From positions 215,252,333 to 215,316,332 of the forward strand of contig CM048755.1 of NCBI GenBank assembly GCA_026315105.1: 64,000 nt of DNA, given 5' to 3'. The DNA comes from Locusta migratoria. Lineage: Eukaryota; Arthropoda; Insecta; Orthoptera; Acrididae. This document shows, in pieces, positions 23,025-34,455 of this stretch. Under the pieces are notes generated by a model. That model saw only the letters and a program-made list of their open reading frames with translations, searched no databases and was not told the origin of the DNA. Numbering within the stretch: the stretch's first letter is position 1; each line of letters begins with the position of its first letter. The position numbers were made by a program, and so were the translations under genes.

Positions 23025-23115
23025 TGACTGTGTGGGCGATAGGAAGGAAGATATGGTTAAACACCCCGTCGACAGCGTGGTCATTAGAGGCGATCTGCTA
23101 CCAGTAACTGAGCGG
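23025..23115 (-). mobile_element. SINE-D fragment
   Basis: The minus strand reads CTAATGACCACGCTGTCGAC then GGGGTGTTTAAC, matching the 3-prime part of the copy at 24030-24262. Boundaries are approximate. Confidence 0.5.
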
Positions 23116-23594
23116 AGTTTGGAGGCGAACGGTGCTCGCAAAATTCTGTTCAGTTTACAACCATACGCCATCGATGTGTACTTACGCCTCTTAAACGACT
23201 TCAGCTATTGGAACTGGGCCAATTTTTGGACATTCAGGAAGCTGGATGGTTGTATCGGTGGACTGCTGCACATATTGGATGCAGTGTATACGTGGTGTGT
23301 TTCTCCTTTCGACAGTGGTCGTAGAGCATTCTGACACCTGTAGAACAGATTCTGAACGTCCACAAAATTCAGGCGCGCGTCCTGATCGACGCAGCAGCGC
23401 CCACTGAATGTCATCCAGGGTTGAAATCTGGGTACTTGACCGACCTGCTGTATCATCAGAGACTAGTGGAAACCGTCTTAACTAAGGACTCAATTTGGAG
23501 AGGCCACCACTGACACCACGACAACGCCCATCATGGCTTTTCTGGTGTCGTCAAAGAGTGACTGGAGAGTTAAGTGGCGCTCTGTTATCCTCAA

Positions 23595-23776
23595 AGCAAA
23601 ATGTTCAAATGTTTGTAAACGTATTGGCCCAAACTGCTATGGTAATCAGTCCATAGACTTAAAAACTACTCAAACTAACACTAACGATGACACACATACC
23701 TATGCCTGAGGGACGACACAAACCTCCGGCGGGAACTACCGCTCAGATGCCTTAGACCACGCGGCCATATCGCGAG
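23595..23776 (-). mobile_element. Diverged SINE-B/C-like insertion
   Basis: The body is clear (ATGTTCAAATGTTTGTAAAC..). The head is degenerate (ACCACGCGGCCATATCGCG). TSD GCTCTGTTATC[C/T]TCAA at 23579-23594 and 23777-23792 (16 bp, one mismatch). Confidence 0.85.
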
Positions 23777-24029
23777 GCTCTGTTATCTTCAATGATGAGA
23801 GTACGTTCTGTTCGTACACCAGCGATGATCGTGTTTGTGTATGACATAAACCTGGTGAGCTATCTAATCAGAGAGCATTCACAGTCAGACACACGCAACA
23901 TACGAGGCTTAATGGTGTTGGTGCCATTAGTTACAACTCACGGTCATATTTGGTGTTGCCGCATGTTAATTTAATCAACACCTACTGCTTTTCAGAGGCT
24001 GTTACCTCCGTGTTACTGCCATTTGTTCA

Positions 24030-24262
24030 ACTTGAAGCAATGGACTCGCATTCGAAAGGACAGTGGTTCAAATCAACCTCCTCCCATCCAGATTTAGGTT
24101 TTCCGTGATTTACCTAAATCACTCAGGCAAATGCGGGGATGGTTCTTTACACAAGCCACGGTCGATTCCCATCCCCATCCTTACCCAAAAACTCAGAGCG
24201 TTAGCTCCGTCTCTAATGACCAAGCTGTCGACGGGGCTGTTAAACTCTTAAGCTTCCTTCCT
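24030..24262 (+). mobile_element. SINE-D copy
   Basis: tRNA-like head (ATGGACTCGCATTCG.., GGTTCAAATC) followed by GATTTAGGTTTTCCGTGATT, AAATGCGGGGATGGTTC and GTCGACGGGGCTGTTAAAC. I recognise this SINE style from orthopteran sequence (memory, not a search). Confidence 0.65.
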
Positions 24263-24854
24263 TTTTTACCTGTAAATATCACTAAACTGTGTCTTAAATG
24301 GTACTTTTTATTGTAGCATACACAGTTACTGCGATGGAAGTTCGAACTAAAAACAGTAAACAAGAAATATGCTTCGACCAATCGGGATATGAGCAGTCAG
24401 TGATAAGTTTTGGATGTGTAAACGTAGTGTGTCGACGTTATCTCACATCTTTTTATGTGCTAACAAAAGGGAAATTATGTGTACATTTGTTACGCTGCTC
24501 TTTAATCAGACTGTGAGGTACGTATTGTTCATGTCAGGCAGCTCACCTGTTCAACCCGAGGGTGTTTCGTTGCATCCCATACGCTCATTACAAACGAACT
24601 TTCATTCATGTGTCCATGACGTTATCCGTGAAACACTGGCATCATTAGTGTTTTCGAGCCCTGACAGTTGAGACTTATATGAACAGAGTAATGGATCCCA
24701 AGCTCTTTTTGATCTGAAATCAAGCTTTTTTGTTAGCAGGGTTTACTTACACCCACTTTTCTTTATTTTCTTACGTTGTCCCAGAACCTAGGATCTTCAG
24801 CATGATACTGGTACTGTTGCATCTCATTTTAATATACGTTTAAGATATTGTTCG
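24263..24854. other. Unassigned stretch
   Basis: No recognisable feature. Confidence 0.4.
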
Positions 24855-24864
24855 ACAGCTGACG

Positions 24865-25056
24865 GCCGGCCGCGGTGGCCGAGGGGACTGAGGCGCTTCA
24901 GTCACGGTCTGCACGGCCACTACGGTCGGGGGTTCGAATCCCCCCTCGGGCATGGATATTTGTGTCGTCCTTCGTATTAAGTAGTTCATAGGTAGTTTGT
25001 AAGTTTAGGGACTGATGGCCCCGTAGTCGAGTCCCATAAGCTATACAAACATTTGA
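24865..25056 (+). mobile_element. SINE-A insertion
   Basis: Intact head and body. TSD ACAGCTGACG at 24855-24864 and 25057-25066. Confidence 0.93.
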
Positions 25057-25179
25057 ACAGCTGACGCAGGTGGCTGTTTCAGGCGAGAAGGCCGCTGGTA
25101 ATCCGTGCACTCAGCGATTTTTTCTGAGACTGAAAGAGTGTACGGCAGACGTCAGGCGATTCATTTTCTTTTCCATTGT

Positions 25180-25181
<2 letters not shown>

Positions 25182-25240
<59 letters not shown>
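25182..25240. repeat. (CT)n microsatellite
   Basis: About 29 CT units. Produces Ser-Leu and Arg-Glu open frames that are artefacts. Confidence 0.95.
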
Positions 25241-25245
<5 letters not shown>

Positions 25246-25394
25246 TTTGTCGATCTGAATACCCATTCTTTGGGATCACCATTCGTTGGCATCAGTTTCT
25301 ACGTCAGACTAGCCTTTTGTGGTAGTGTGTGAGGTCTATGGGTCAGATATCTCAGATTACATTTCATTCTGGTGGAAGCTGATGGCTCGAGGCA

Positions 25395-25600
25395 TAAAGA
25401 ACGTTTAGATGTTTGTAAATCTATATACTTAACTTCTTTGGTTTTTAGTCCCTAAACTTACAAACTACTTAAATTAAATTAAGCTAACCTAAGGACAACA
25501 CACACATCCATGCCCGAGGGAGGACTAGAACCTCCAAATGCAGGGAACCGTGCGCTGCGCAGCAAGAGGCCTTAGACCGCTCGGTCACTCCACCGCGGCT
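25395..25600 (-). mobile_element. SINE-B copy
   Basis: Minus-strand body and head (GCTCGGTCACTCCACCGCGGC). No clear TSD, so ends are approximate; the B box is mutated (GGACTAGAACC on the plus strand). Confidence 0.8.
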
Positions 25601-25874
25601 AGAGATAAATATGTTTGTGTATCATCCTTGTACATAGTGCCTAGGGAAATTTTTCTTTGGTCTCTGAACTAATACTTTATACATGAAAAATATCTGGGCC
25701 ATATATTGACATAAATTTTTGCTGTGATCGATAGTCTGGGTGTTCCAATATGTCATAAACCTTCTAATTCCCTACAGCAATACAATAGAAGATCATGTCA
25801 TTTCATGTTCCTGAAACTATGCCTCCGCAGTCACTCTACTTTATATAATCACATTTTATTTGGGTTTTAATCCA

Positions 25875-26081
25875 AATGTTAAAAATGTTCAAATGTTTGT
25901 ACAGCTTATGGGACTTAACTACGTTGTCATCAGTACCTAAACTTACAAACTACTTATGAACTACTTACGAACTAGGACGGCACAAACATCCATGCCCGAG
26001 GGGGGATTCGCACCCCCGACCGTAGTGGCCGTGCAGACCGTGACTGGAGCGCCTCAGTCTCCTCGGCCACCGCGGCCGGCT
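25875..26081 (-). mobile_element. SINE-A insertion
   Basis: Minus-strand copy with intact head. TSD GTTTTAATCCA at 25864-25874 and 26082-26092. Confidence 0.92.
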
Positions 26082-26409
26082 GTTTTAATCCATTTTATAC
26101 TGTTGTGTAGTAGCGGCTGTTGATAATTTTTCACAGGAAAACGTCAGCCGCGAAGTAAATTGATTTTATTACAGATCGATTTCAGATGCAAGCGTGTCAC
26201 CATAAGAGCTCAGCATATGTTACCAAGTGTGGTTACACTACATCCACGTTGTATCTCTGAGGCATGACTGACTCTAACAGTAACTCTTAAGGCCACTACG
26301 CGCTCCTGATTCGTGATGTGCTGCCTAAGATCCGATGTTATCAGCTCTAGGTGCGTCAAATCTAGCAGCTGCATCGGCAACTTGTTGGGTGCTTACTTGC
26401 TTCACAAAA

Positions 26410-27448
26410 GAAAAAAAAAAATCGCACTGACGTGTTTTACGGCCTACTTTAGATTTGTAGTTTTATAAATTTTCGCAAACATTTTGGACCAAAATAATAA
26501 GCTAAATAATAAAAAATTAATAAGTGTGTCTGAAATCCTTTTAGGAAAAAAAAATATGGGTAGCAGCGGGTTTCGAACCGCTTACCTACAGCGTCAGATT
26601 CCAACGCATTGCCCACTACGCTACAGCTACCGGTTACTACTGGTGTTCACTAATCTTATACTATTGATAGTCGTTGTTAACTGATGCTAATATGGCATTT
26701 GTAGACACTATATTATCATTTATCGTACGAAGGACGACGTGTTTTTGTTAATTCTTCAGTCCGCCATTGCTTTGAAATGACAACGTGTAAGTTGCAATAA
26801 GAAAATCATCAAATAAGCAACGCAAGATGGCGTATGCCACAGTGTGTTCTGGGCGAGGAATGTCACGTGACATCTGCGAACGGCTGGTTTTCGTTAATTC
26901 AATGAAAGGTGTCAAAACTTCGTTATTTTTGCAAATATCTCTCAAACGATACGAGATATGAAAAAAACTGAAACAAAGTTGTAGAGAATTTTCTCCTCTA
27001 CAAATTCGTTTATTCAATTTTGCTCAGATGAACGGTTTATTTGCAATTAAAATTACATTACAAACGGCTTTTTTGGTATTATTAACGTATTTCTTGTCCG
27101 AAATATTTCAAAAAGCGAGGTTCTGGTCTCTGGTAGCCAACAATTATATCTGTAAAATTTGGTGCCGATCGGTTGAACGGTTCGACCTAAAAAAGTGGGA
27201 ACACGTTACAGCCAGACAGACATCGTCAAATCGCCGTTATTTTTGCAAATATATCTGCAACGATGCAAGATATGAAAAAACATAATAGAGCGAAGTTGTA
27301 GAGAATTGTCCCCTCTACCAATTAGGTTATTCAATTTTCGTGTCAGATGCATGGTTAAGCCATTATTTTCACTTAAATTTCGAGCTGTCAAAAGACGATC
27401 GCAAAGGCCCACTTTTAGTGTTACTACCGTAACCTAAAGTGGGCCAAA
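26410..27448 (+). repeat. Hairpin-ended tandem repeat element, copy 1
   Basis: The segment from about 26671 to 27448 is paralogous to 29027-30150. It has a unique 5-prime part (GGCATTTGTAGACACTA.., GACAACGTGTAAGTT..) and then ~313-320-bp tandem units, each opening with GTTATTTTTGCAAATAT (26922, 27235). It ends in the hairpin GGCCCACTTTTAG..CTAAAGTGGGCC at 27406-27445. The start near 26410 (TCGCACTGACGTGTTTTA) is shared with 58395. No coding frame is conserved between copies. Element class is unknown. Confidence 0.7.
26562..26634 (-). other. tRNA-like sequence (pseudo-tRNA or SINE head)
   Basis: The minus strand folds roughly as a cloverleaf. The acceptor is GGTAGC with GCTACC, the anticodon stem GCGTT with GACGC, and the T arm AGCGG..TTCGAAA..CCGCT. 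The T loop is one base long and U33 is replaced by G, so it is not a functional tRNA. Confidence 0.4.
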
Positions 27449-28307
27449 ACTGTCAGGGTTTAAATTTGTGTACTTTTTTTAGTTCAGTATTATTTACGTG
27501 CTTCTGTCTGCCTGTATGCGCGCGCGCGCGTGCGCGTGTGTGTGTTTGTGTTTGTTTGCATATTTATCAAATTCAGTAACTTGCATAATTTAAGTAACGG
27601 TATTTCAATTCTGCTATCGGCGCCATTGGCATCTGATTCAGTGCGATCTAGCGCCCTTAAATAAAAACTCAGTACAGCCTTTGAGCTCATTGTATCAGCA
27701 CATTTTACAGCGACTCTTGCAGCTCTAACCCAATTTATTTTTTACTGAAGCTCAACTTAGTCTTGCACTTAATCTTCTACCTCTTTGGGTATGTATGATT
27801 ACGGGTTGTGGTCGTTGCGAGGTCGAGTCGATGGAGTTCTTGCTGTTCGCGAACAGCCGGATGCTGCGTTGCCCACTGCGAACCAGGAGAAGGACCGTTC
27901 CGCGTAGCGGAGGCTCCTCGGGGCTGGCCAGGTAATCTTTTTGTCTGCAGGAAAGGCCGGCTGACGTAAAGTTACCTGGGCTGAAGATATATCGCGAGGA
28001 AACTTACATCTGGCTAATGGCTGGAAAGCGAGCTCCGTGCTTCTGTCGCACGGGTTTGAGGTTTTGCCTGCCGCTGATAAAGAGACAGAACGATACGGTC
28101 TTACCCCTCTTGCTCGCACATCGGTCTCTTCTCTGTCGCGCTCAGAACTCGCACAAAGGTGAAAAATAGGACTGACAGTTGTAGGCAGTTACAATGATTG
28201 CGCGTGATGATCTCTTCTAAAAATAGCTTCTTAGATTACAAGATGATCCAGTAATATTTTACTTGGCATCTAAATACAATATTAATTACCACCTGATTAT
28301 TAATTAT
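27449..28307. other. Unassigned, with a GC-rich part
   Basis: Contains a (GC/GT)n patch at 27517-27560 and a more complex, GC-rich unique segment at 27780-28140 with a 106-residue minus-strand frame. No motif is recognised in it. Confidence 0.4.
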
Positions 28308-28319
28308 AAATGATTCATT

Positions 28320-28515
28320 GCCGCGGTGGAGTAGCCGAGCGGTCTAAAGGTTCTCACTGCGGAGCGCGCGGTTGCTCGCCGTGGATGTTCGAGTCCTCCC
28401 TGGGGCATGGGTGTGTGTGTTTGTCTGTAGGTTAGTTTACCTAGGTTTAAGTAGTTTGTAAGCTACGGACTGATGACCACGCAGTTTGGTTCGATAGAAT
28501 TACAAACATTTTTTG
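28320..28515 (+). mobile_element. SINE-B insertion
   Basis: Intact head (GTAGCCGAGCGGTCT) and body. TSD AAATGATTCATT at 28308-28319 and 28516-28527. Confidence 0.92.
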
Positions 28516-28527
28516 AAATGATTCATT

Positions 28528-29009
28528 AATAATTAGCTGTTTAGGCTCATTATATAAACAGTGCTTGTCATGCTACTGCAACTGGTAGTGCATACTACTA
28601 TGAGTGAATTCTATGATTTTTTTACTTACTGTTTCACTGTATGAAAAGCTAAAGAAAGACACTACTCTGTTGCTTTTTGCACTTATGCACTGTTTCGGAT
28701 TACATTAATTTACTGTCAGATAATTTCAGCACCGAGTTTAGTTTCATTAAGTAGATGACTCTCCATTATTACGACAAACTTAGTATACTCTTGTCTAATT
28801 ATGCCGCCGTGCTACATCACGCGGCTATCCGGTCGTATAAAGTTAGAGAAACTTTTTCAAAAGAATCCCACTGTGCTACCAACATAGAGAATTCCTCACA
28901 AGAGTATTTGGAACAAGATACATTGTTACGCTAGTTCATCAAGACGGAATATCTGTAATAATAGTACAAAGCACTCATCATCATTAGTTGTACTATAGTT
29001 TGCGAGTTT
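28528..29009. other. Unassigned AT-rich stretch
   Basis: Nothing recognised. Confidence 0.4.
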
Positions 29010-29019
29010 GGATGTAAAT

Positions 29020-30150
29020 TCATGGTCGTTGTTAACTGCTGCTAATATGGCATTTGCAGACACTAGATTATCATATATCGTACGATGGACGACGTCTTTT
29101 GTTAATTCTTCAGTGCGCCATTGCTTTGAAATGACAACGTGTAAGTTACAAAAAGACAATCATCAAATACGCAACGCAAGATGGCGTATGCCACTTAGTT
29201 CTGGGCGAAGAATGTCACATGATATCTGCGAACGGCTGGTTTTCGTTAATTCAATGGAGGGTGTCAAAACTCCGTTATTTTTGTAAATATCTCTCAAACG
29301 ATACGAGATATAAAAAAAAAACATAAGAGAACAAAGTTGTAGAGAATTTTCTTCTCTACAAATTAGTTTATTCAATTTTCGCGTCAGATGAACGGTTTAT
29401 TTGCAATTAAAATTAAATTACAAACGGCTTTTTTTGGTATTGCTAAGGTATTTCTTATCCGAAATATTTCAAAAAGCGAGGTTCTGGTCTCTGGTAGCCA
29501 ACAATTATGTCTGTAAAATTTGGTGTCGATCGGTTGAACGGTTCGACCTAAAAAGTGGGAACACGTTACAGCCGGACAGTCATCGTCAATCGCCGTTATC
29601 TTTGCAAATATCTCTGCAACGATGCAAGATATGAAAAAAACATAATAGAGCTAAGTTGGATAGAATTTTCCCCTCTACCAATTAGGCTATTCAATTTTCG
29701 TGCCAGATGAACGGTTCGTTGGCAATTACAATTATGTTACAAACGGCTTTTTTGGTATTACTACCGTATTTTTTGTCAGAAAAATTTGAAAAAGGGAGGT
29801 TTTGGTCTCTGGCAGCCTGCAATTATGTGTGCAAAATGTGGTGCTGATCGGTTAAGCGGTTCGTCTTAAAAACAGGGAACACGTTACGGACAGACAGACG
29901 GACAGACAGACAGTCATACATCCCAAAATCGCCGTTATTTTTGCAAATATCTCTGAAACGATAGAGATATGAAAAAAAAAATCACAAGAGAGCAAAGTTG
30001 TAGAGAATTTCCTCTTCTACAAATTCTGTTATTCAGTTTCCGTGTCAGATGAATGGTTAAGCGGTTATTTTTATTTAAATTTCGAGCTGTCAAAAGACGA
30101 TTGCAAGGGCCCACTTTTAGCGTTACTACCGTAACCTAAAGTGGGCCAAA
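29020..30150 (+). repeat. Hairpin-ended tandem repeat element, copy 2
   Basis: Same family as 26671-27448, with one more tandem unit: GTTATTTTTGCAAATAT-type unit starts at about 29275, 29596 and 29934, spacing ~320-340 bp. It ends in the same hairpin (30108-30147, GGCCCACTTTTAG..CTAAAGTGGGCC). GAGCTGTCAAAAGACGAT precedes the hairpin in both copies. Confidence 0.75.
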
Positions 30151-30569
30151 AGGGTTATTGTACCGAATGAAGCTGTAGAATGTCCACAAAGCACACAACG
30201 AGAAACTAAATCAGCAAGTCAATGTGTTATTGCACTTAGATTTTGTTTGTTGGTCAAATAATTTTATTTCATTTTAACAAAAACATTTGATATGAGAAAT
30301 AGGAGCATAGCACTGTCGTATTCTACAGCTTGTACGTTGAATGTGGAGTCCGAAAGTTCACGCAGTGGCGAAGTTGTAGGGCCTCTTACGAAGATCGAAA
30401 GTGAAAATGGAAATAAAAGCTGGAAGATGGAGTGGAGAGATACATGAATGGCGTTGAGTGGTGCTTCGATGGTTCCGAGAAGACGGGCGAGTAATTGTCT
30501 GGTGGCCGGCAGCAGAGGAGAGCTCCCTCATCTGGCCACGTCACTTTCGGATGACTGTGCGATCATTCG
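30151..30569. other. Unassigned stretch
   Basis: No recognised feature. Confidence 0.4.
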
Positions 30570-30700
30570 GCCGCCACCATTGTATACCTCGCGCAGGGAA
30601 CAAAGAACAAGATAACAATGATTAGGGCGCATCCAGAGGCATGTAGGCAGTCAGTTTTCCATCGCCCAATATGCGGATGTAACAGGATTAAAAATCTACA
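30570..30700 (+). pseudogene. Small LINE reverse-transcriptase C-terminal remnant
   Basis: TMIRAHPEACRQSVFHRPIC matches the style of the C-terminus of Jockey/CR1-type LINE proteins (R-HPE-RQS-F-R-I-WNR). Only about 40 codons remain. Confidence 0.35.
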
Positions 30701-31024
30701 TAAGTAGGAAGTGTCATTTACCATTCACTGTTCAGTGGTTTGAGGAGTATACGTGTATATGTACGAGGAAGGATCGGAAAGTATCGCACAATAATTTCTT
30801 TCTCCCCAGCAACTAGAATCTCAAAATTTCACGATGATATAGTTTGTAGCTTCTGCCGCATCATCACATATTTTGTTTTAATGTGCAGCTCTGGTGAGAG
30901 AATCCTGAACTACGAAAGAAAAATGGCGCGTATCATTTTGTCATTAGCTTCTGAGGACCATCGAAGAGTATTTCGCTATTTCTGGGACAAGAGATCTAAT
31001 ACGAGTGGTAACGTACATTCCTCC

Positions 31025-31495
31025 TAGAGGGCCGTGTGAATCTCTGTGAGTCGCTACGCTCTGGTAGGCCTGTAACAGCTGCAACCTCCCAGAATGTCGA
31101 AACCATTGAGGCAATTTTAATGACCTACCTGTCCAACATCGAACCTTATCGCAGCAGTTCAACATTTCCTATGGGGCGGTGAACGATATTGTTTATGACA
31201 AGATGAAATTTCGTCACGTTCGTGCTCGCCCCCATGTTGCTACTCCTGTTTGTGAGAAAATACCGAATTCTGGTGGGAGGTGCTTCAGAATTCACCATAT
31301 AGTCCGGACATTGTACCGTCGGACATCCATCTGTTTGGTCGCATCAAGAATTTGCTTGTCGGCCACATTTTGCGACGAATGCGGAAGTGAAAGCAATAGA
31401 CTGCAGTTTTCTGTACTCCAACCAAACATACTTCTCCGAACAGTGCATACTGAAAGAGATACTACGAAGGGGGAATTTTGATGAGAAAAATAGCT
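31025..31495 (+). pseudogene. Mariner transposase relic with internal deletion
   Basis: The N-terminal part reads LRSGRPVTAATSQNVETIEA..(31052-31112), the HTH region. Then MKFRHV joins directly to RARPHVATPVCEK (about 31203-31255), the region of the second catalytic Asp. Next comes SPYSPDIVPSDIHLFGRIKN (about 31294-31353), the mariner P-Y-SPDL-PSD-HLF signature. About a hundred codons between HTH and catalytic core are missing. Frameshifts and stops are present, so it is not functional. Confidence 0.75.
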
Positions 31496-31656
31496 GTAAG
31501 ATGCAAGTCCATTTGTGATTTCTTTTCTTTTTGTCACCTATTAAACTTTTGTAAAGAAGTTAGTAGCTCATTCTTCGTAGATATGTGCTACATTATATTT
31601 CTGTAATTTAAGCTATTTCTTCGTAGAAGTGTACAACACAACATTTCCTTAATTTA

Positions 31657-32312
31657 ATAGCTAGTGGAAATTCTTTGCTACAACAAACTAACATCCTTGT
31701 TTTTAGTACAAGAGCAAAACGCTGTTGTCCCTATCCATCACTCAGTCGCTGTCTCAATGTCCTTTTCAATAGCAGGAACAAGACTCTGGAACAATCTCCC
31801 TCACTATATTAGAGAACTGAATAGCACTGCTATCTTCAAAAGACAGTTAATGGATTATCTACTAAAGCAATAATTACGTCATTCTCTGTTCCCCTAAGCT
31901 TCCTATTACAATCTCCGATTGGCATTCCTCTCAACAGGTAAAGCTTTCGTAACTTCCTTCTGTCAGAATTTACCAAGCTTTAATCAGTTTCTGCATACTC
32001 AAAAGTCCATTTTGTATCTACTAACATCAACGTTGTTCTTTCTGTTGTTACACAAGCAGAAGCTTTCTCAGTAGTAGTAGTAGTAGTGCTAGTATTAATC
32101 TAATTAGAGTTAAGTCAATAGTATTTATTTACATCTTTCTTATAAGTATTCAATCTGTCTAAATTATGTTATTAATCGTTCATCTATTAAAATCATTCTT
32201 ATTTTATAGGTAACTCAGATGTAAAAAGTATTGTATTATAAAACCCTGGTACGATGTAAGAGAGGGCCTGATGGCCCTAATCTGATCAGTCTAAATAAAT
32301 AAATAAAAATAT
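31657..32312 (+). pseudogene. 3-prime end of a CR1/L2-like LINE
   Basis: The frame 31664-31873 ends AGTRLWNNLPHYIRELNSTA and then FKRQLMDYLLKQ-stop, the conserved last segment of CR1/L2-type reverse transcriptases (LWN-LP-IR..FK-LK-YLL). A ~400-bp UTR follows, containing GGGCCTGATGGCCCTAATCT near 32260 and ending in an AAAT tandem tail (about 32290-32310). Confidence 0.7.
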
Positions 32313-32429
32313 TACCCGAACGTACGACATTGAAAAACAAAAGTGTGTCAACTTCTTACTACAATTCTAAAAAATAGGCTGTCAAAGTGTACACTAATTG
32401 AACAGAGGTATCAATCATGTATTGACGGA

Positions 32430-32800
32430 CAATATAGAATGGCTCCAAACTTTGCCATTATGATGGCGTGGACTCTGCCAATGACGTGTCTGAATGTCTA
32501 TGAAAGAACGCCAGCCTAATTTCCTCAGGAGCCGAGACCATATAATGTGCTGTTGGCAGATGTTTGGCACTAGGGTCTGATGCGACTCGACGTTCTGACT
32601 CAAGCAAAAGGTTCCATTGGGTCCAGGCCGGGACTCTGGACAGGTCAGTCTACCTGAGGAACATTACTTTCCTTAAACTATTATTTCACAGATGCTGCTT
32701 CATGACAGGGTGTACAATCATGCTGATATATGTTCAGCTATTTTATACAGTACTTAACGCTGTAAAAGTGTCTACATGTCCCGCATTTGGCATGAACTGA
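32430..32800. repeat. Unclassified dispersed repeat, copy 1
   Basis: Shares the words CATTGGGT[C/T]CAGG, GACAGG and TCACA[G/A]ATGCTGC in the same order with 62530-62873. No coding content is recognised. Confidence 0.45.
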
Positions 32801-33034
32801 AGGAAGTACCCAGCCACCCAGCGTCCGGTGGTGTCGCTCTGTGTGCCATCCGAAGCACCGCATATCAGTGACTACATAAATGCATGGTTTAAAAGGAGAT
32901 TCTCGACCAAAGGTACCCCATTGTATGTAATTGAGATAACTGGGCTACTGGGCTGGTAGTGACACTTTGGGACCCAGAAACGATTCCTCACGCTGATTTC
33001 ATTCGACTCTTTACAACCATTCGCCCAAGTGCTG

Positions 33035-33190
33035 GAACCGACTGAGGTAGAGCAGTGGTAACACAGTGGACTTGCGATCGAGAGAACGGTCGATCAAACC
33101 CGCTTCCTGCCACCCTGATTTAATATTTCTGTGATTTCCCAATCCCTGACAACTGTAAATCATAATCCCAGGTGCTGACAACGCAAAACG
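33035..33190 (+). mobile_element. SINE-D-like copy, degenerate
   Basis: tRNA-like head (GAGGTAGAGCAGTGGTAAC.., GGTCGATCAAACCC) followed by CCTGATTTAAT and TCTGTGATTTCCC. The 3-prime half is lost. Confidence 0.5.
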
Positions 33191-34450
33191 TACATTTGAG
33201 TTTGTGCTCTGCACTAGAATGTCTAGAAAGTATGAGTCTGATTTGCTTCTTGGATAGTGTCCCTCGAGGAGTGGGAATGACGCGGCAAGTGACAGGGCGG
33301 CAGCGGTGGCGACAGACGAAGCGCGGCGCGGCGACTCTTGGTGTATACACGCTGGTGCTGGGCTCGCCGTGGGCGACGCCTCGAGGATGGACGCTCCGCA
33401 GCGTCGCCGGCAGGACGCCAAATCAGCTCAACGATAACTGACACGCAGTCTGCCCAGCTTGGCATGTACCGTAGGATTCGGCCAAACAGTCCTTTTGCCA
33501 TCCACCGCCACATTCACAAGAGAAGGAAACAGGTTTTGCGGGAAAGAATGTCATGCGATAGCACGTAACACTCATTAAGACACTGAATTTCTAAAATAGT
33601 AGAGACAAATGTAAAGGAAGGTTTTGAGTCCCAGCCTCGTCGCCGCTTTTGTATCTCGTTTCCGTCGTAGGTGTTGGTGGCCGAGTAGAAAGACCGACAC
33701 ATGAATAAAGGATGCACGCTTGTGCAGGTAGAAGGTGACCAGCCAGTGGGACAGCAGAAACTAGAAACACTAGAGTAAATTAGAACGAGATCTATATTTC
33801 TTAGAGACTTAGTAATACTTAACTTTTACATAGCTCAGAACTGCAGAATGCTGATACATAGTTGAGCTAGAGGCCTGCCTAGTGCCTGTCCAATAGCCAA
33901 GTCTTCACTGGTGCCTATCTGATTCCGAAGTGTTAACTGGTTCCTATCTCAGTCCCAAGTGAACGATGTCATTCAGTGGTGGCCACGAGCGGAGTTGTAG
34001 CAGAGGGCGCTCGTGGCTGACGTCGTAAGAACGCCGCGCCGTGCGTGCATGGCGGCGCGCGGCGAAAGTAGGTGGGGCGCACTTTATAGACTTGTGCGAC
34101 ACCACAGAAGGAAGATACGTTTTCAATGTCCTGTCGCCGACGATGCCATAAGAAAGGTAACAGGCGCTCAAATTTGGCAGAGGCAGGTCCATGTCATGTT
34201 CAGGGGAGCTTAGACAATTTAAGAAGTCGCAGAGAATTTGAACCTGAAGCGCCAGTCGGGGACGTGATGTGAGTTTATCTGCAATGCGAAACCAATGCAT
34301 TAACCATTTCACTTACTGATGCAATTGGCTAATCAGAAAAAGCAGTGGTTTTCCAGCTTAGTTGTTTTAACTGAGACTCGGCTATGTCAGTGGATTGTGT
34401 AACATGCAACGTCGACGTGAGATGCCGACATTCGAACGGGGTATGGTGCA
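33191..34450. other. Unassigned, with GC-rich patches
   Basis: 33240-33440 and 33960-34080 are GC-rich and give overlapping frames on both strands, including a 136-residue minus-strand frame that runs into the SINE-D-like copy. None shows a known domain. Confidence 0.4.
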
Positions 34451-34455
34451 GTCTT

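Noticed and set aside
22664..23107. 147-residue plus-strand frame
   Set aside because: No domain, and its end is SINE-D antisense, so a real protein is unlikely.
25079..25332. Open frames rich in Arg-Glu and Ser-Leu
   Set aside because: Generated by the (CT)n microsatellite.
33011..33513. 136- and 96-residue minus-strand frames
   Set aside because: GC-rich composition and overlap with a SINE-D-like copy; frames are open on several strands at once.
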